Assembly: GCF_030272615.1 (NCBI RefSeq)
Contig: NC_081415.1
Span: 109,822,406-109,886,405, forward strand
Reading direction: 5' to 3'
DNA length: 64,000 bases
Source of the DNA: Cryptomeria japonica
Taxonomy: Eukaryota; Streptophyta; Pinopsida; Cupressales; Cupressaceae
Below are positions 11,036 through 22,944 of the stretch, one piece after another. The notes under the pieces were generated by a model. That model searched no databases, was not told the origin of the DNA, and saw only the letters and a list, made by a program, of their open reading frames with translations. Made by a program: the position numbers and the translations under genes. The stretch's first letter is position 1. Each line of letters opens with the position of its first letter.

Positions 11036-12287
11036 TGTAGCGTCCTAAAATTGCGACACTTGCAATTTCGACTGCATTTGGGTCTTCACGATGGCGGCGC
11101 AACATTGAACCTGAATGGAGACCCCGAAACCTGTTTACGACACCAAAAACTGCATCTTTTTGCACCTTGGCCTGATCCTTCCTTGCACCCTGCTGTCCCG
11201 GGAGGTGGGACCATGGCGCCCAACGCCCTGGTCCTTCAGGACCATCGCACCTAGCGCCCTAGTCCCTCAGGACCATGGCGCCCAGCGTCGTGGTCCGTAG
11301 CCCTATTTTGGGCCCTGTCTCTTGTTGGGCATCGGGTCTTTAAGTTTGCAATTCGGGAAATAATGTTTCTAGGTCGGCCTAAGGTCGGAAAAATCAGTCT
11401 CTCAACCCTAATTGACAAGTATATAAACTACATTTCCTCTCCCAAAAGAGAGGAGGAAAAAAAATATGCGTACAAGAGGCGGAAGCGATATTCAAACATT
11501 CAAACATTCAAGCATTCAAGCATTCCTTCAAGCAATTGAGCATTCTAAGTCTCCATTCAAGGCTAAGTGTTGCATTCAAGACAAGGATTCAACCATTGAA
11601 GAGGATATCACCTACAACATACAACTTACAACATCATTACACCTTCGCATGTAAGAATACAAACATTCTTACAACAAGGTATCGGTACTTGTTTACATTA
11701 CAAACATTTACATTTACAGCATTCTCATTTCTTGGTTAATTCCAAAACCGGGGTTTGACCTAAAGGCAAATCCCTAATCCTTAACCCCCCAATCGTCCTC
11801 TCTTTTCTGTGTGTAGGTTGCAGGTATGCGGCTATAATTGAAGATCTGGAATCCTTGTGCAGAGACGAACAGATCCCCCTTCGTTTCGCGGATTTTTCGG
11901 AGGACCGTGTGCACTCCGGGCGCCATCGTCCCGTCAACTTTCGCTCAAATTTGCAGAACAACATCGTCTCGACATTTTACTGCTAATTTCAGGTCCGTAG
12001 CTTCATCCTGTGTCCCTATCTCCGTTTATAAGCGAATCTTTCCTACTTCACATGTACTCCTAGTTCAATCTTTCTATCTACATTCTTTACAAAAGAGGGT
12101 ATCCTTGATGTCTCAACCCTTGAAACTCATTTAGAATCCAGTCTTGCATTGTGTGGGATTGGATCTTGTGGGTTTCAACCTTTCTTTTGAATGTAAAGTC
12201 CCTCCTAAGTGAAAACCATCAATCCTAGTGACCTCCTTTCTCCTTGGAGTGGGAGAATACACCTAGGGTTCGATTTTCCGCTTTACA
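11036..12287 (+). repeat. 3' LTR of element A
   Basis: 1252 bp, starts TGTAGCGTCC and ends CTTTACA. It exceeds the 5' LTR by 62 bp, exactly two extra 31-bp units at 11208-11300. TATA box at 11420-11427. Confidence 0.92.
11208..11300 (+). repeat. 31-bp tandem repeat, three units, in 3' LTR of A
   Basis: Units at 11208-11238, 11239-11269 and 11270-11300, each starting GGACCAT and containing GCGCC or a variant and TGGTCC. The 5' LTR has one unit, so the array changed number between the two LTRs. Confidence 0.88.
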
Positions 12288-12292
12288 CAATC
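12288..12292 (+). other. Target-site duplication of element A, right
   Basis: CAATC, identical to 5143-5147. Only one base (12293) separates it from the 5' LTR of element B. Confidence 0.9.
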
Positions 12293-12731
12293 TTGTTGTG
12301 ACGTATTCACACATTGCCCCATTGCAAATGGGGACCCCTACTTTTGGCTTTCTAGGGTTTGTTTTCTTGGTCTTTTAGGTTCTTATCTATTAGCCTTTGC
12401 ATTTGGAGAGTCGTTAGAGGGATCATTAAGGTAACAGGATCTGCTTGAGTTGATATGGGTCAGTAGGTGGTCTAGGTCAGGGTCTTTTTAAAGCCTTCCT
12501 TAGGTCAAGTTTTGATCTTGTTACTAGGTTATGTCTTGTCTAAGTTTGGGGAAGTCAATGAAGCTTTGTGAGTGAATACCATCTTTGAGGATTTGAGATT
12601 GGTCAAATTGATGAACGATGAAGTCCTAGGCATGACTTGATGTGAAGCTAACATATTTATCCTTTGGGGACACCTTGGGCAAGCCTAGAATTGGAGAGTT
12701 TGATGAAAAGGTCAAGATTGAGCCTAGAAGA

Positions 12732-13335
12732 GAAATTTCGCTCTTGACCCTTCCAAAGGGTCCAGAGCGAAATCCTTGGAGAGGACCTAATGAGCTCAAA
12801 AGGAATTGAATTGATATCACCTTGAAGGTGGATGGACCTAATTAAGATGAAGGAATGATCTAACAACCAAGACAGAGGGCAAAGTTGAGGGGAAAATGAA
12901 AAAAATTAGCCCAATTCATGAATTTCGTTCCTGACCCTTCCAAAGGGTCCAGAGCAAAATTCTTTATGGGTCTTGTCCTTGGCCATGGTCGAGAGAGAAA
13001 TCCTCCTTTCAGGCCTTCCTAGGGGTCAAATAAGTGTCGTCTTCATGGGAAAGGGATCCAAAGGTGAGAATCAAGGGAAACCAAAGTAAGAAGAAGGAGG
13101 AACTCAACCTAAAGCATGAAAATTGCTCTTGACCCTTCCAAAGGGTCCAAAGTGAATTTCTCCATGAGGCACTATACCTTGCTCCAACCTACAAGCTAGC
13201 TCATTCCCAAGAAATTTTGAAGGCCATAGACTTGTTTTAAATTATTTAAAGGATGAAGGATAGAGCTAAGCGAGGGAAAACAAGCAAATCATGAATTTCT
13301 CTCACGACCCTTCCAAAGGGTCTAGAGCGAAATTC
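12732..13335 (+). repeat. Fourfold palindrome array in 5' LTR of B
   Basis: Palindromes at 12732-12775, 12920-12962, 13118-13160 and 13293-13335, spaced 175-198 bp. The core GACCCTT-CCA-AAGGGTC is the same in all four. Outer arms are versions of GAATTTCGCTC and its complement. In copy 1 the arms pair over 18 bp with one mismatch. A half copy lies near 12985-13005. Confidence 0.92.
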
Positions 13336-14087
13336 CTATAAGGCCTCTCCCTAGAGAGGATCCTAAGAGACTTCCATTTTGATGCCTTCTTGTTAATGAT
13401 TTAAGGTAAGACATGCTATGTTAGGATAAATATATCATGTATACTTAATCATCTTTTGTTTGTTTTTCAAATCAACAAAATCAAGTTCAAAGGAGACTAG
13501 GCCAGGACAAGGGTGACCTCTTGAAGTTTCATCATTATTGAGGACACTTCAAAGGCATGGAGGAGGACTCAAGTTGCATCTAAAGCGTTGGAAGACTTCA
13601 AGTGTTCAAGGAGTTGCAAGCTATCATCAAGAACTCATTCTACCACAGGATGATAGAGAAAGACCTTGCAAGCACTTCAAAGCAATATGAGCTACCATAG
13701 AAGAAGGAAAGACTTGATAAAGAAGAAGCATTAATCAAGCACACGAGAGTCAAGGAGGTTCATCATTCATCAAGTGCATCAAGGACAGAGGAAGATCAAC
13801 CAAAGGTCATCACAAAGAAAGTACCAGACAAGGTGGCATCCCAGTTACTGTTCCTCCAATCAAATAGCTACACCTCAACATGTCCAGATTGAATGTACCT
13901 AACTCTCCAATAATGGCACAAAATTTGAGGCACCTACTCCTACTTCCTATTGGTTCTCAAATTTTGAATGTAATTTTCTCATTGGCTAAGGGAGTTTGTT
14001 GTAACAAACCCTAATTAGGGTTTTCATCTTGTAATCCTAGCCATTGATTGTAAAGCAATCTGAGCCATTAAAATGTAAAGAGCTCCC

Positions 14088-14096
14088 TATATAAAG
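14088..14096 (+). promoter_or_regulatory. TATA box in 5' LTR of B
   Basis: TATATAAAG; repeated at 19861-19869 in the 3' LTR and at 28556-28564 in the related solo LTR B2. Confidence 0.6.
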
Positions 14097-14944
14097 CTAT
14101 GGTCTTCATTTGTAAAGGTTAATAGTTAATAGCTAGTCAAGAGTTAGTAGCTAGAGTAGTGAATAAAATAGCAATTAGAATAGAGTAGGAAGAGAAGGCA
14201 AGAAATTGTTGCCTTGATTGTAAATGAACCCCATTTTCATTGGAGATATGGTGAAATATGTCGTTTCTTTGCAATATGCATGGTCTCTTGTTGAATCTTC
14301 ATTTTAGATAGTAAATAATTAGATTGAATGAAGGAAGTTATTGAATGCACTCGCGTGGAATCCGCCTAGTCCAAACCAGTAGCCTCTTGCTGACTGTAAG
14401 TGTGCCTTGCATGGTCAACTAGCATATAATGAGCTTAATCTTGAGTCATTACATGTCTATTGTTCATGCATTATCTTGAATGGTGATCAATGTATGATGG
14501 TGTACGATTTGAACATATTCAAAGCATCCCTTAGAAGATCGTACTGAGTTGGTGTTGAATTGTTCAGCCTGATGGTGAGACCCAACCCAGTAGGACTCCA
14601 ACTAGTCATTCATCCATCTTCTCGCATTCTAGGTCTTACAGTAGACTTTCTGAGCCATGTATCTTTTGATGTTTCTTTATCTCCTAGCCAGTAGATAGGA
14701 TTCCAAGTTCTAGCAGATTAAACACTCAGACCATCAAACGTAAGTCCCCTTGTGATTCTAGCATAATCACATCACACCGCAAAATCTTATCCACACGTAG
14801 AGACCCTACAGATAAGAACCTTGGAGTCTTCCCGAATGATCCTTAGGTGAAATCTTCAGCATTCAAGGAAACTTTGTTCAAGAGAGGATAAGATACCTTG
14901 GTATTTTATTTTGTATTCGCATGTGCATAAAAAACACAACATAA

Positions 14945-14962
14945 TTGGTGCTAGGAGGGTTG
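14945..14962 (+). promoter_or_regulatory. Primer-binding site candidate of B
   Basis: TTGGTGCTAGGAGGGTTG starts 3 bp after the LTR end; the TGG start is right for a tRNA 3' end. tRNA not identified. Confidence 0.5.
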
Positions 14963-15366
14963 ATCACAATGAACACTTGAGTAACTAAAATTTAGATGTT
15001 ATCAAGTCATATTTAGAGGAGCTATCCAAAAATTTTACCCTCTCTTTCACACTCAACAGAATTGAATTAGAAGAAAGGTGAAGGTGAACACGAACTCTTG
15101 AATCCCAAGAAGATCGGTGGAGAGTCCTTTTTCAACGCCCAGTAGAGCTGGTACAAAGAAAGGAGGTGAGCGTTGGGTCATCAGTTGGACTTGTGAAAAT
15201 AAGGAAGCAAGCTGGAACTAGTTGAGATTTCGAGTTGAATCTTAGATATTCAAGATCTCTCTTATTCCTGAAAATCCAAAAAAAAGTTAAAAACCAAAAA
15301 AATCCAAAAAAAGTGAAAAGCAGAAAATAAAAAATAAAAATAAAAATAAAAAAGAAAGATTTCTCA
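14963..15366 (+). other. Leader of element B
   Basis: No coding signal. It ends in an A-rich run (about 15275-15355) just before the first Met of the internal ORF. Confidence 0.5.
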
Positions 15367-17054
15367 ATGGAGTAGCAACAATTTTATGATGAGCAACATG
15401 TTGGTTTTCCTCAACTTTGGTGTAGATTGAATACACAACTTTATCCATGCAGATTGTTCGAGTTTGCAAGGCCAGGGCAATGTAGGATCCATGAGACAAA
15501 TGAACATGATGAAATGCAATACTTGAAATACTTATCAAGGATGGAATCGATAGCGCAGGGAAAGATCTTCTTTTGGGATATTCCTAGACCAGAAGTAGAA
15601 GAAGGTAGTTTCAGTGTTCCAGAAAGCAAAGATCCTCTTTCAAGCTTCTTATGGATGATTGAGAGTCAGCTTATTTCGAATGGTGAAATGCATTTAGAAG
15701 GCACATTGTTACCATTATGGTGTAGGATTCATAACGCACCTCATTATGAATTTAATTTCTCAGTATGTGAAATGGCTATCAGCCAAGTCAGATACCAGTT
15801 TGGAATGTTGGCTTTGTTCGAGGAAGAGTGTATTGTGAATAAATCCTGGGGTGCACATCTCGCAGCTGAATTCAGAAGAACTTATGAACAAGACATTTCT
15901 CCAGCACCTGATTGTGAAAAGAGCCAGTTGCAAGTTGAGGATGCAAGCTTCCTTAATAATCAAAGTAAAGCAGTGAATGATAGACCTCTCCACCTTGTAT
16001 CAAAAGAAGAAAATGATTCAACAACCTTCAAGAAGGCGACTCATTCCTTGAAGAATTTTCATTCATGCTACAAAAGGAGATCCTTGAGAGTGAATTGCAA
16101 GAGGTTTCAAATAGCATTTGTAAAGAGGACAATCAAATTGAGACGTTGAAAAAAGAGCTACAAATCATCATAAGTGAGCCCAGGTATGAAGAACGATTCT
16201 TGGGGGAGCTCAGGGACTTCCTCACTCTCATGTTAATTGAGGGAGCGCTGAAGGATCTTATAGAAGAAGTACAAATGGAATCACTGCCAAATCTTTTTCA
16301 AGATAAACAAGTTATGGTGAGTGATGTGATTCATCATCATATCTGGCCTCCTGAGACTATGCATGAAGGGGAAATGGCACCAAAGATTATATTTGATCAA
16401 CTAGAGGAGATGTTTGAAGCCTAATCCATCAAGGAGTGCTTAATTTTTGAAGATATGCTCACAAAATTTCATGAAGATGCTTGGTTTATGCAAGAGGTCT
16501 CAGTGAAAGCAAAGAAATTTGAGCTATTTGAAGGGGCGCCAAGCCTATTTCGAAAGGATTGTGCAAGTGAAGATCAACATGTCATGGATTCTCGTGGTAT
16601 GGTACATTACCAATGGTGACCTCTTGAAGTTGATGATGATCTCAGTACACTTCTATTTAAGCAAGCCCTTGCATCTGAGCTCAAAATATGTCAGGTTGTT
16701 TCTTTCCTTAATCCTAGTTTTGAAAATTATTATGATTTTGTTTACGGAGGTTTTGGGAAAACAACTTGCATTTGGATAGATCATGGACCTAACGAATTAC
16801 CTCAGTTGATCATTTTGAGTGAAGACTTGCTTGAGTATGATAGATGCATGGTGAGAGCTTTCTTTTCTATATTTAAGGATGAATTTGCTCGACTAAGAAC
16901 CATCACCTTTGCCACGCTCCTATTGCATATCCTAAGAAATCATGTAAAAACATGTATATACTTCGCTTCTTTGAGTTGTGTAAAGTCTAGGAGTCTTGTA
17001 TATAGTTTTAGAGTAGGTTTTCCTTTTGTGTGTTTTAAGTTAGAAGTTTTTTGA
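15367..17054 (+). pseudogene. Internal ORF of element B, unknown family
   Basis: About 560 codons, not recognised. From the Met at 15367 the frame has a TAG at codon 3 (likely CAG once), then runs open through 16040: a region rich in aromatic residues and Cys with LWCR at two places (near 15410 and 15717) and GKIFFWDIPRPEVEEG. Near 16045 the frame shifts by one. The new frame is open to 16424 as a coiled-coil-like segment (LQKEILESELQEVSN, then ETLKKELQII), and after a TAA (16422) and a TGA (near 16618) it still reads protein-like to about 16960 (YGGFGKTTCIWIDHG, LSEDLLEYDRCMVRAFF). It lies alone between primer site and tail, in the position of gag. No zinc knuckle, protease or pol motif was seen. 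It could be a diverged gag or a captured gene. Confidence 0.55.
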
Positions 17055-18053
17055 GCCTTGTTCTTAATTTGCCTTGAGTCATTTGACTCATGATTCTTTA
17101 GTGGCTTAGGTAGTTAGTTCGTTGTCTTTTGGTTTGTTTTAGTTTAGTTTGCTTTGAGTCGGTCTGTCGATCAGTTTGCTGTCGGTTGGTTTAGTTTAGG
17201 TAACCTGAGTAGGAGCCTCCAGTTGTGAGAAAGGTGTCTCTATTGTTTCTCACCCACTGGCAACATCTTGGATCTTATGTTAGACTCATTTCTTAGATAT
17301 CTATTCATGTAGTGCTTTGAATCCGAGATTATTCCTCCCCAGATTTATCATCTGATCGGGACTTGTATTTGACTTGGAAGAGAATCATTTTTTGTGTCTT
17401 GATGCCGACATATTTTGATTACTATATCTTTATGCATTAATAAAATCCAAGTCATTATGGTTTTTAGGGAAAGCTGTGATTAGTTAAAAATCCAAAATTT
17501 GGCTTCAGTGCCACCACAATCCTCAAACCCTAGTAAGCTTCACTACTTACAAGCCAAAGGAATTGACAAAATGAAAAAGCAATATCAAAAGAGAAAAGTG
17601 AGGAAATGAAAATGAAAAATAAAAAGAAAGTGAAATGAAATAAATATCAAAATTGGCTAATGGGAACATACGAGTAACTCCATCGAGGCTATGGATGCTC
17701 GACTGGCAATGGAGCAATGTTCATGAGATTGAGGCGATAACCTTGTCGGGACTATAGATGTCCGACTGGCAGCGAGGCTCTATCCAGGATGCTTATGAAG
17801 TTTAGATATACTACGTAGCCAATCACAGGAGAACTTGAAGGTCGTGGTTGTCTTGTCAAGAATAATGAATACACTTGCGCACACATGGGTAATCAAAGAC
17901 TAAGTGTCTTGGTCTGGTTAAGGATTCTCCTTCCTCTTTGAGTACATTTTCTAGTTGCGTGATAAGTTGGGTTGAATTTTCTAGAGGTTCTAAGTGTCAA
18001 TTGGGTTTTTATCTCTGAAATGTTCAAGAACATTTATTCGAGGTGGTGCTAGA
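17055..18053 (+). other. Non-coding 3' region of element B
   Basis: No ORF of note. Two short related units near 17670-17765 (CGACTGGCA preceded by CGAGGCT or similar). A weak purine run AGGTGGTGCTAGA ends at the 3' LTR (18041-18053). Confidence 0.5.
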
Positions 18054-20717
18054 TGTTGTGACATATTCACACATCACCCCATTGCAAATGGGGACTCCTA
18101 CTTTTTGCTTTCTAGGGTTTGTTTTCTTGGTCTTTTAGGTTCTTGTCTATTAGCCTTTGCATTTGGAGAGTCGTCAGAGGGATCATTAAGGTAACATGCT
18201 CTACTTGAGTTGAGGTGGGTTAGTAGGTGGTCCAGGTCAGGGTCTCTTTAAAGCCTTCCTTAGGTCAAGTTTTGCTCTTGTTGCTAGGTTATGTCTTGTT
18301 TGAGTTTGGGGAAGTTAATGAAGCTTTGTGAGTGAATACCATCTTTGAGGATTTGAGATTGGTCAAATTGATGAATGATGAAGTCCTACGCATGACTTGA
18401 TGTGAAGCTGACCTATTTATCCTTTGGGGATGCCTTGGGCAAGCCTAGACTTGGAGAGTTTGATGAAAAGGTCAAGATTGAGCCTAGAAGATAAATTTCG
18501 CTCTTGACCCTTCCAAAGGGTCTAGAGCGAAATCCTTGGAGAAGACCTAATGAGCTCAAAAGGAATTGAATTGATATCACCTTGAAGGTGAATGCACCTA
18601 ATTAAGATGAAGGAACAATCTAACAACCAAGTTAGAGGGAAAAGTTGAGGGGAAAATGAGAAAATTTAGCCCAATTCATGAATTTCGCTCCTAACCCTTC
18701 CAAAGGGTCCATAGTGAAATTCTTTATAGGTCCTGTCCTTGGCCATGGTCTAGAGCGAAATCCTCCTTTCAGGCCTTCCTAGGGGTCAAATAAGTGTTGT
18801 CTTCATGAGAAAGGGATCCAAAGGTGAGAATCAAGGGAGAACAAAGTGAGAAGAAGGAGGAACTCAACCTAAAGCATGAAAATCGCTCCCAACCCTTCCA
18901 AAGGGTCCAGAGTGAATTTATCCATGAGGCACTATACCTTGCTCCAACCTACAAGCTAGCTCATTCCCAAGCAATTTCGAAGGCCAAAGACTTGTTTTAA
19001 ATGACTTAAAGGATGAAGGATAGAGCTAAGTGAGGGAAAACAATCAAATCATGAATTTCGCTTCTGACCCTTCCAAAGGGTCCAGAGCGAAATTCCTATA
19101 AGGCCTATCCTTAGAGAGGATCCTAAGCGACTTCCACTTTGATGCCTTCTTGTTAATGATTTAAGGTAAGAAATGCTATGTTAGGATAAATATATCATGT
19201 ATACTTAATCATCTTTTGTTTGTTTTGCAAATCAATAAAATCAAGTTCGAAGGAGACCAGGCCAGGACAAGGGCGACCTCTTGAAGTTTCATCATTATCG
19301 AGAACACTTCAAAGGCATGGAGGAGGACTCGAGGTGCTTCTAAAGCATTGGAAGACTTCAAGTGTTTGAGGAGTTGCAAGCTATCCTCAAGACCTCATTC
19401 TACCACATGAAGAAACCACAGGATGATAGAGAAAGACCTTACAAGCACTTCAAAGCAATATGAGCTACTAGATAAGAAGTGAAGACTTGATAAAGAAGCA
19501 GCATTCATCAAGCACATGAGAGTCAAGGAGGTACATCATTCATTGAGTGCATCAAGGATAGAGGAAGATCAACCAAAGGTCATCACAGAGCAAGTACCAG
19601 ACAAGGTGGCATCCCAGTTACTGTTCCTTCAGTCAGATAGCTCCACCTCAGCATGTCCAGATTCAATGTACCTGACTCACCAGTAATGGCACAAACTTCG
19701 AGGCACCTACCCCTACTTCCTATTGGTTCTCAATTTTTTAATGTAATTTTCTCATTGGCTAAGGGAGTTCGTTGTAACAAACCCTAATTAGGGTTTTCAT
19801 CTTGTAATCCTAGCCATTGATTGTAAATCAATCTAAGCCATTGAAATGTAAAGAGCTCCCTATATAAAGCTATGGCTCTTCATTTGTAAAGGTTAATAGT
19901 TAATAGTTAGTCAAGAGTTAGTAGCTAGAATAGTGAATAAAATAGTAATTATAATAGAGTAGGAAGAGAAGGCAAGAAATTGTTGCCTTGATTGTAAATG
20001 AACCCCATTTTCATTGAAGATATGGTGAAATATGTCGTTTCTTTGCAATATGCATGGTCTCTTGTTGAATCTTCATTTTAGATGGTAAATAATTAGATTG
20101 AATGAAGGAAGTTATTGAATGCACTCGCATGGAATCCACCTAGTCCAAACCACTAGCCTCTTGTTGACTGTAAGTGCGCCTTGCGTGTTCAATTGGCATA
20201 GAATGAGCTTAATCTCGTGTCGTTACACGTCTATTGTTCATGCATTATCTTGAATGGTGAATAGTGTATGATGGTGTATGATTTGAACATATTCAAAGCA
20301 TCCCTTAGAAGATCACATTGAGTTGGTGTTGAATTTTGCAGCCTGATGGTGAGACCCAACCCAGTAGGACTCCAACTAGTCATTCATCTATCTTGTCACA
20401 TTCTAGGTCTTAGAGTAGAATTCCTGAGCCCTGTATCTTTTGATGTTTCTTTATCTCCCAACCAGTAGATAGGATTCAAGTTCTAGCAGATTACACACTT
20501 AGGCCATCAAACGTAAGTCACCTTATGATTCCAGCATAATCACATCACACCACAAAAGCTTATCCACACGTAGAGACCCTACAAATAAGAACCTTGGAAT
20601 CTTCCCGAATGATCCTTAGGCGAAATCTTCAGCATTCGAGGAAACTTTGTTCAAGAGAGGATAATATATCTTGGTATTTTATCCTTTGTTCGTATGTGCA
20701 TAAAAAACACATCAACA
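18054..20717 (+). repeat. 3' LTR of element B
   Basis: 2664 bp, starts TGTTGTGACA and ends ACATCAACA; collinear with 12294-14941, with many single-base differences. It repeats the fourfold palindrome array (18492-18535, 18680-18722, 18878-18920, 19053-19095) and the TATA box (19861-19869). Confidence 0.88.
18492..19095 (+). repeat. Fourfold palindrome array in 3' LTR of B
   Basis: Same four units in the same order and spacing as in the 5' LTR. The fourth (GAATTTCGCTT ... AGAGCGAAATTC around CCAAAG) keeps the longest arms. Outer arms have drifted in copies 2 and 3, while the centre AACCCTTCCAAAGGGT is intact in all. Confidence 0.92.
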
Positions 20718-22944
20718 AGTCCCAGCCAAATAGCCACTTATAGGCATAAGCAGTGACCTTGCAAATCACTGATAAGAATAGTTGAATTTAGTGGTGTATA
20801 GAGAAAAAGAGACAGTCATAATGATAAAGTCAATCAATGGGATGAGACACTGTATGAAATACCAACCCACATAGCATGAAAGAGCATTACCAAAAGCTTG
20901 TAAGTGAGACAGAGATGATCAAAGGCAATGATAAGCTTTGATAAGCTTCAACAAGACATGATGAAGATTTGAGAACATTATCAATGTATCAATGATTGGA
21001 GCAAAGACAATGAATGATCATCATGACGACAAAAATAACAGTCAAACAAAGTCTTAGTTAGATTCTGTTTTGGAAAAAGTTGAAGAATACACTCATCAAA
21101 TCATAGTAACAAGTACATCCATAGTAGACAAATATTTTATGTTCTTATCTTGATAGTGATGAGATCTCAAACAATTAAGAAGACATCTTCTATGAAGATG
21201 TATACATAGTAAAAGGGGGCATCAAAAGAGATTACGATGAAAGTATATTCAAGGACAGTCGAATACAGTGAACAACAATCAAAGACTATGTGACAGTATT
21301 CAAAGATAAGCATGCTTGACAGTCCAAGAGAGAAAAGTAAAGGCAACACACTAAGGTCTAAAGTATGTATGACAACCTCATAATAATTCACTATGAAGAA
21401 CACTCTATAGTGTAGTCTAAACAATCTTATAACAACAAGCTTACACCACAATGAAGATAATGCAATGTATCTAGAGTAGCCTTGGTAAACCAATGCTACA
21501 ATCAAGGTAAGAAGGCAAGAGCACAGTAAAAAAGATGCTATGTAAAGAAGGCTACAACTAGAGTGCAAAGGAACTAGTCACAGAGAATGACAAGGGAAGC
21601 TTGTAAAGGGACAAAACCTTAACCTTGGGAATACATGAAAGGAAGGTTGTGGTGGCAAACGGTTTATAACAATCCTTTTCCAAAAGTAATAGTGACATTA
21701 GTAACAGTGCATGAGAGGAACCCTAGTGCAAAGGGTGATAACCTAAGATGATATATCAAGCATCCATTGCCAAAGCACATAGGCAGTTCATAAACATGCT
21801 CAATCTCAGAGCGATAGAATCAAAATTTGTTGTTTAAATAGCCCAAAAGATAGTCAAAACTATAACAGTCATAACACAGTGACATGATGCATCCACAGAA
21901 AAATGGTAACACCATTTACAAAGCACAAGGGCATCCATGTTAACACACAAAACCATCTACAATGACATTCACAAAGAGTTAGGGCACAAATGGTAAAGAG
22001 CAACATAGCGAGCTTACCAAATATTTCTTTGTGGAAATCCTCAACAAATCACCATAAATAGCATCAAAAAAAGCCTTCTAGTTCGAACCCTTGGATTCTC
22101 ATGGCGACACTCTCACCAGAGAAAGGAAGCAAATGAAATGTTTTGATCACTTGTTACTTTTGTGTTAGGGTTTGAAAACCCTAATATGGACCGATAGATG
22201 CAAAGACATTTTGCCTTTATTTTAAAAGAAGCTTTATTTACACATTTGTGCCATGGCATTTATTTTTTGCTTTGTAATTGTTCTAAGTGTTTTATAAACA
22301 CTTATAAAGATTTAGTCTACTAAATCTCTTTAGGGTTTTTTCAAAAAGCTCCTTTATTTTTGGCATTTATCTTTTGCAAGTCTTTGTTTAAGTGATAATT
22401 ACAAATCACTTTAAATAAATGATATTTTGAAATGTAAAAATAGAGGATATCATTAAGTGCTTATGAGAGATAGACAAGAGAAAGGCTTAGTTAAGCCTTA
22501 GTGCTTTTGCATGCATCTAGGATCTTATTGAAGATTTGCAAACATGTGGGGGAAAAATAGGTATTTGGTCACTTAATTGGCAGTTCACCTTCATTTAAGA
22601 GTCCAAATTGATGGTGATTTAGTCAAGGAGTAATTTAAGGATCATAACTCCTTGATTATTTTAGTTGCAACCCTATTTTGGAGGGATTTTTAGTTACATA
22701 CGACCCGTAGGAGTTGTTTTCCATTGGTGTATCACCTTTTAAGTAGTAGTTTTTCAGTTTTAGCATCATCTTTTTATCCCTTTTCTAGTCACAAATTCAT
22801 TAGATTTTTTGGGTATTTAAAGGGGAGTCAACCCAGAATTTGGAGGTATACTCTCACCATAGGATACCCACAGCCTAAGAGTAGTCCCATGTTGCACGAG
22901 ATTGCAGATTTTTCATCTTTGCATCGGGTGCAAATCCATGTGAC
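20718..22944 (+). mobile_element. Probable right part of E2 interior, no coding seen
   Basis: AT-rich sequence with no recognised ORF (the 133-codon minus-strand frame at 21167-21568 has no domain and biased composition). A purine-rich run TGTGGGGGAAAAAT is at 22545-22558 and a TATTTAAAGG box near 22814, so a polypurine tract and an LTR-like stretch may end the block at about 22944; that stretch does not match the LTR at 1696-3124. The right border with the resumed E1 integrase is unclear by tens of bases. Confidence 0.4.

Larger units (their letters stand above)
5148..12287 (+). mobile_element. Element A: complete non-autonomous Ty3/gypsy-like gag-protease LTR retrotransposon
   Basis: A 7140-bp element with both LTRs, primer site, gag, a retropepsin-like region, a polypurine tract and a perfect 5-bp target duplication (CAATC). 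No reverse transcriptase, RNase H or integrase is encoded; about 800 bp after the protease ORF are non-coding. The LTRs differ at roughly two dozen positions by eye (about 2%) plus one 62-bp length difference, so insertion was fairly recent. It needs enzymes from another element. A second, older copy of the same family (A2) lies at 41.5-43.76 kb with the same gene content, so the lack of pol is a family trait and not a private deletion. Confidence 0.88.
12294..14941 (+). repeat. 5' LTR of element B
   Basis: 2648 bp, starts TGTTGTGACG and ends CACAACA. It carries four copies of a palindrome of about 43 bp between 12732 and 13335 and a TATA box at 14088-14096. It shares its ends and promoter region with B2, but not the middle. 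Confidence 0.88.
12294..20717 (+). mobile_element. Element B: non-autonomous LTR retrotransposon with very long LTRs
   Basis: An 8424-bp element: LTRs of about 2.65 kb, a primer-site candidate, one internal ORF region of about 560 codons, and about 1 kb of non-coding tail. No gag domain, reverse transcriptase, RNase H or integrase motif is visible. The flanks AATCT (12289-12293) and AGTCC (20718-20722) agree at three of five bases; the two differences are G-to-A and C-to-T type, which fits a decayed target duplication. A related solo LTR (B2) lies at 23893-29394. Superfamily unknown. Confidence 0.82.

Noticed and set aside
12732-13335. Regularly spaced palindromes as a CRISPR-like array
   Set aside because: Only four units with spacers of about 150 bp, inside an LTR and repeated in the other LTR; plant nuclear context.
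21167-21568. 133-codon minus-strand ORF
   Set aside because: Biased composition (Leu, Ser, Tyr, Cys), no domain, in a region without other coding signs; probably chance.
22545-22944. 3' LTR of E2
   Set aside because: A purine tract and a TATA-like box are present, but the sequence does not match 1696-3124 by eye and no duplication was found; left as possible only.
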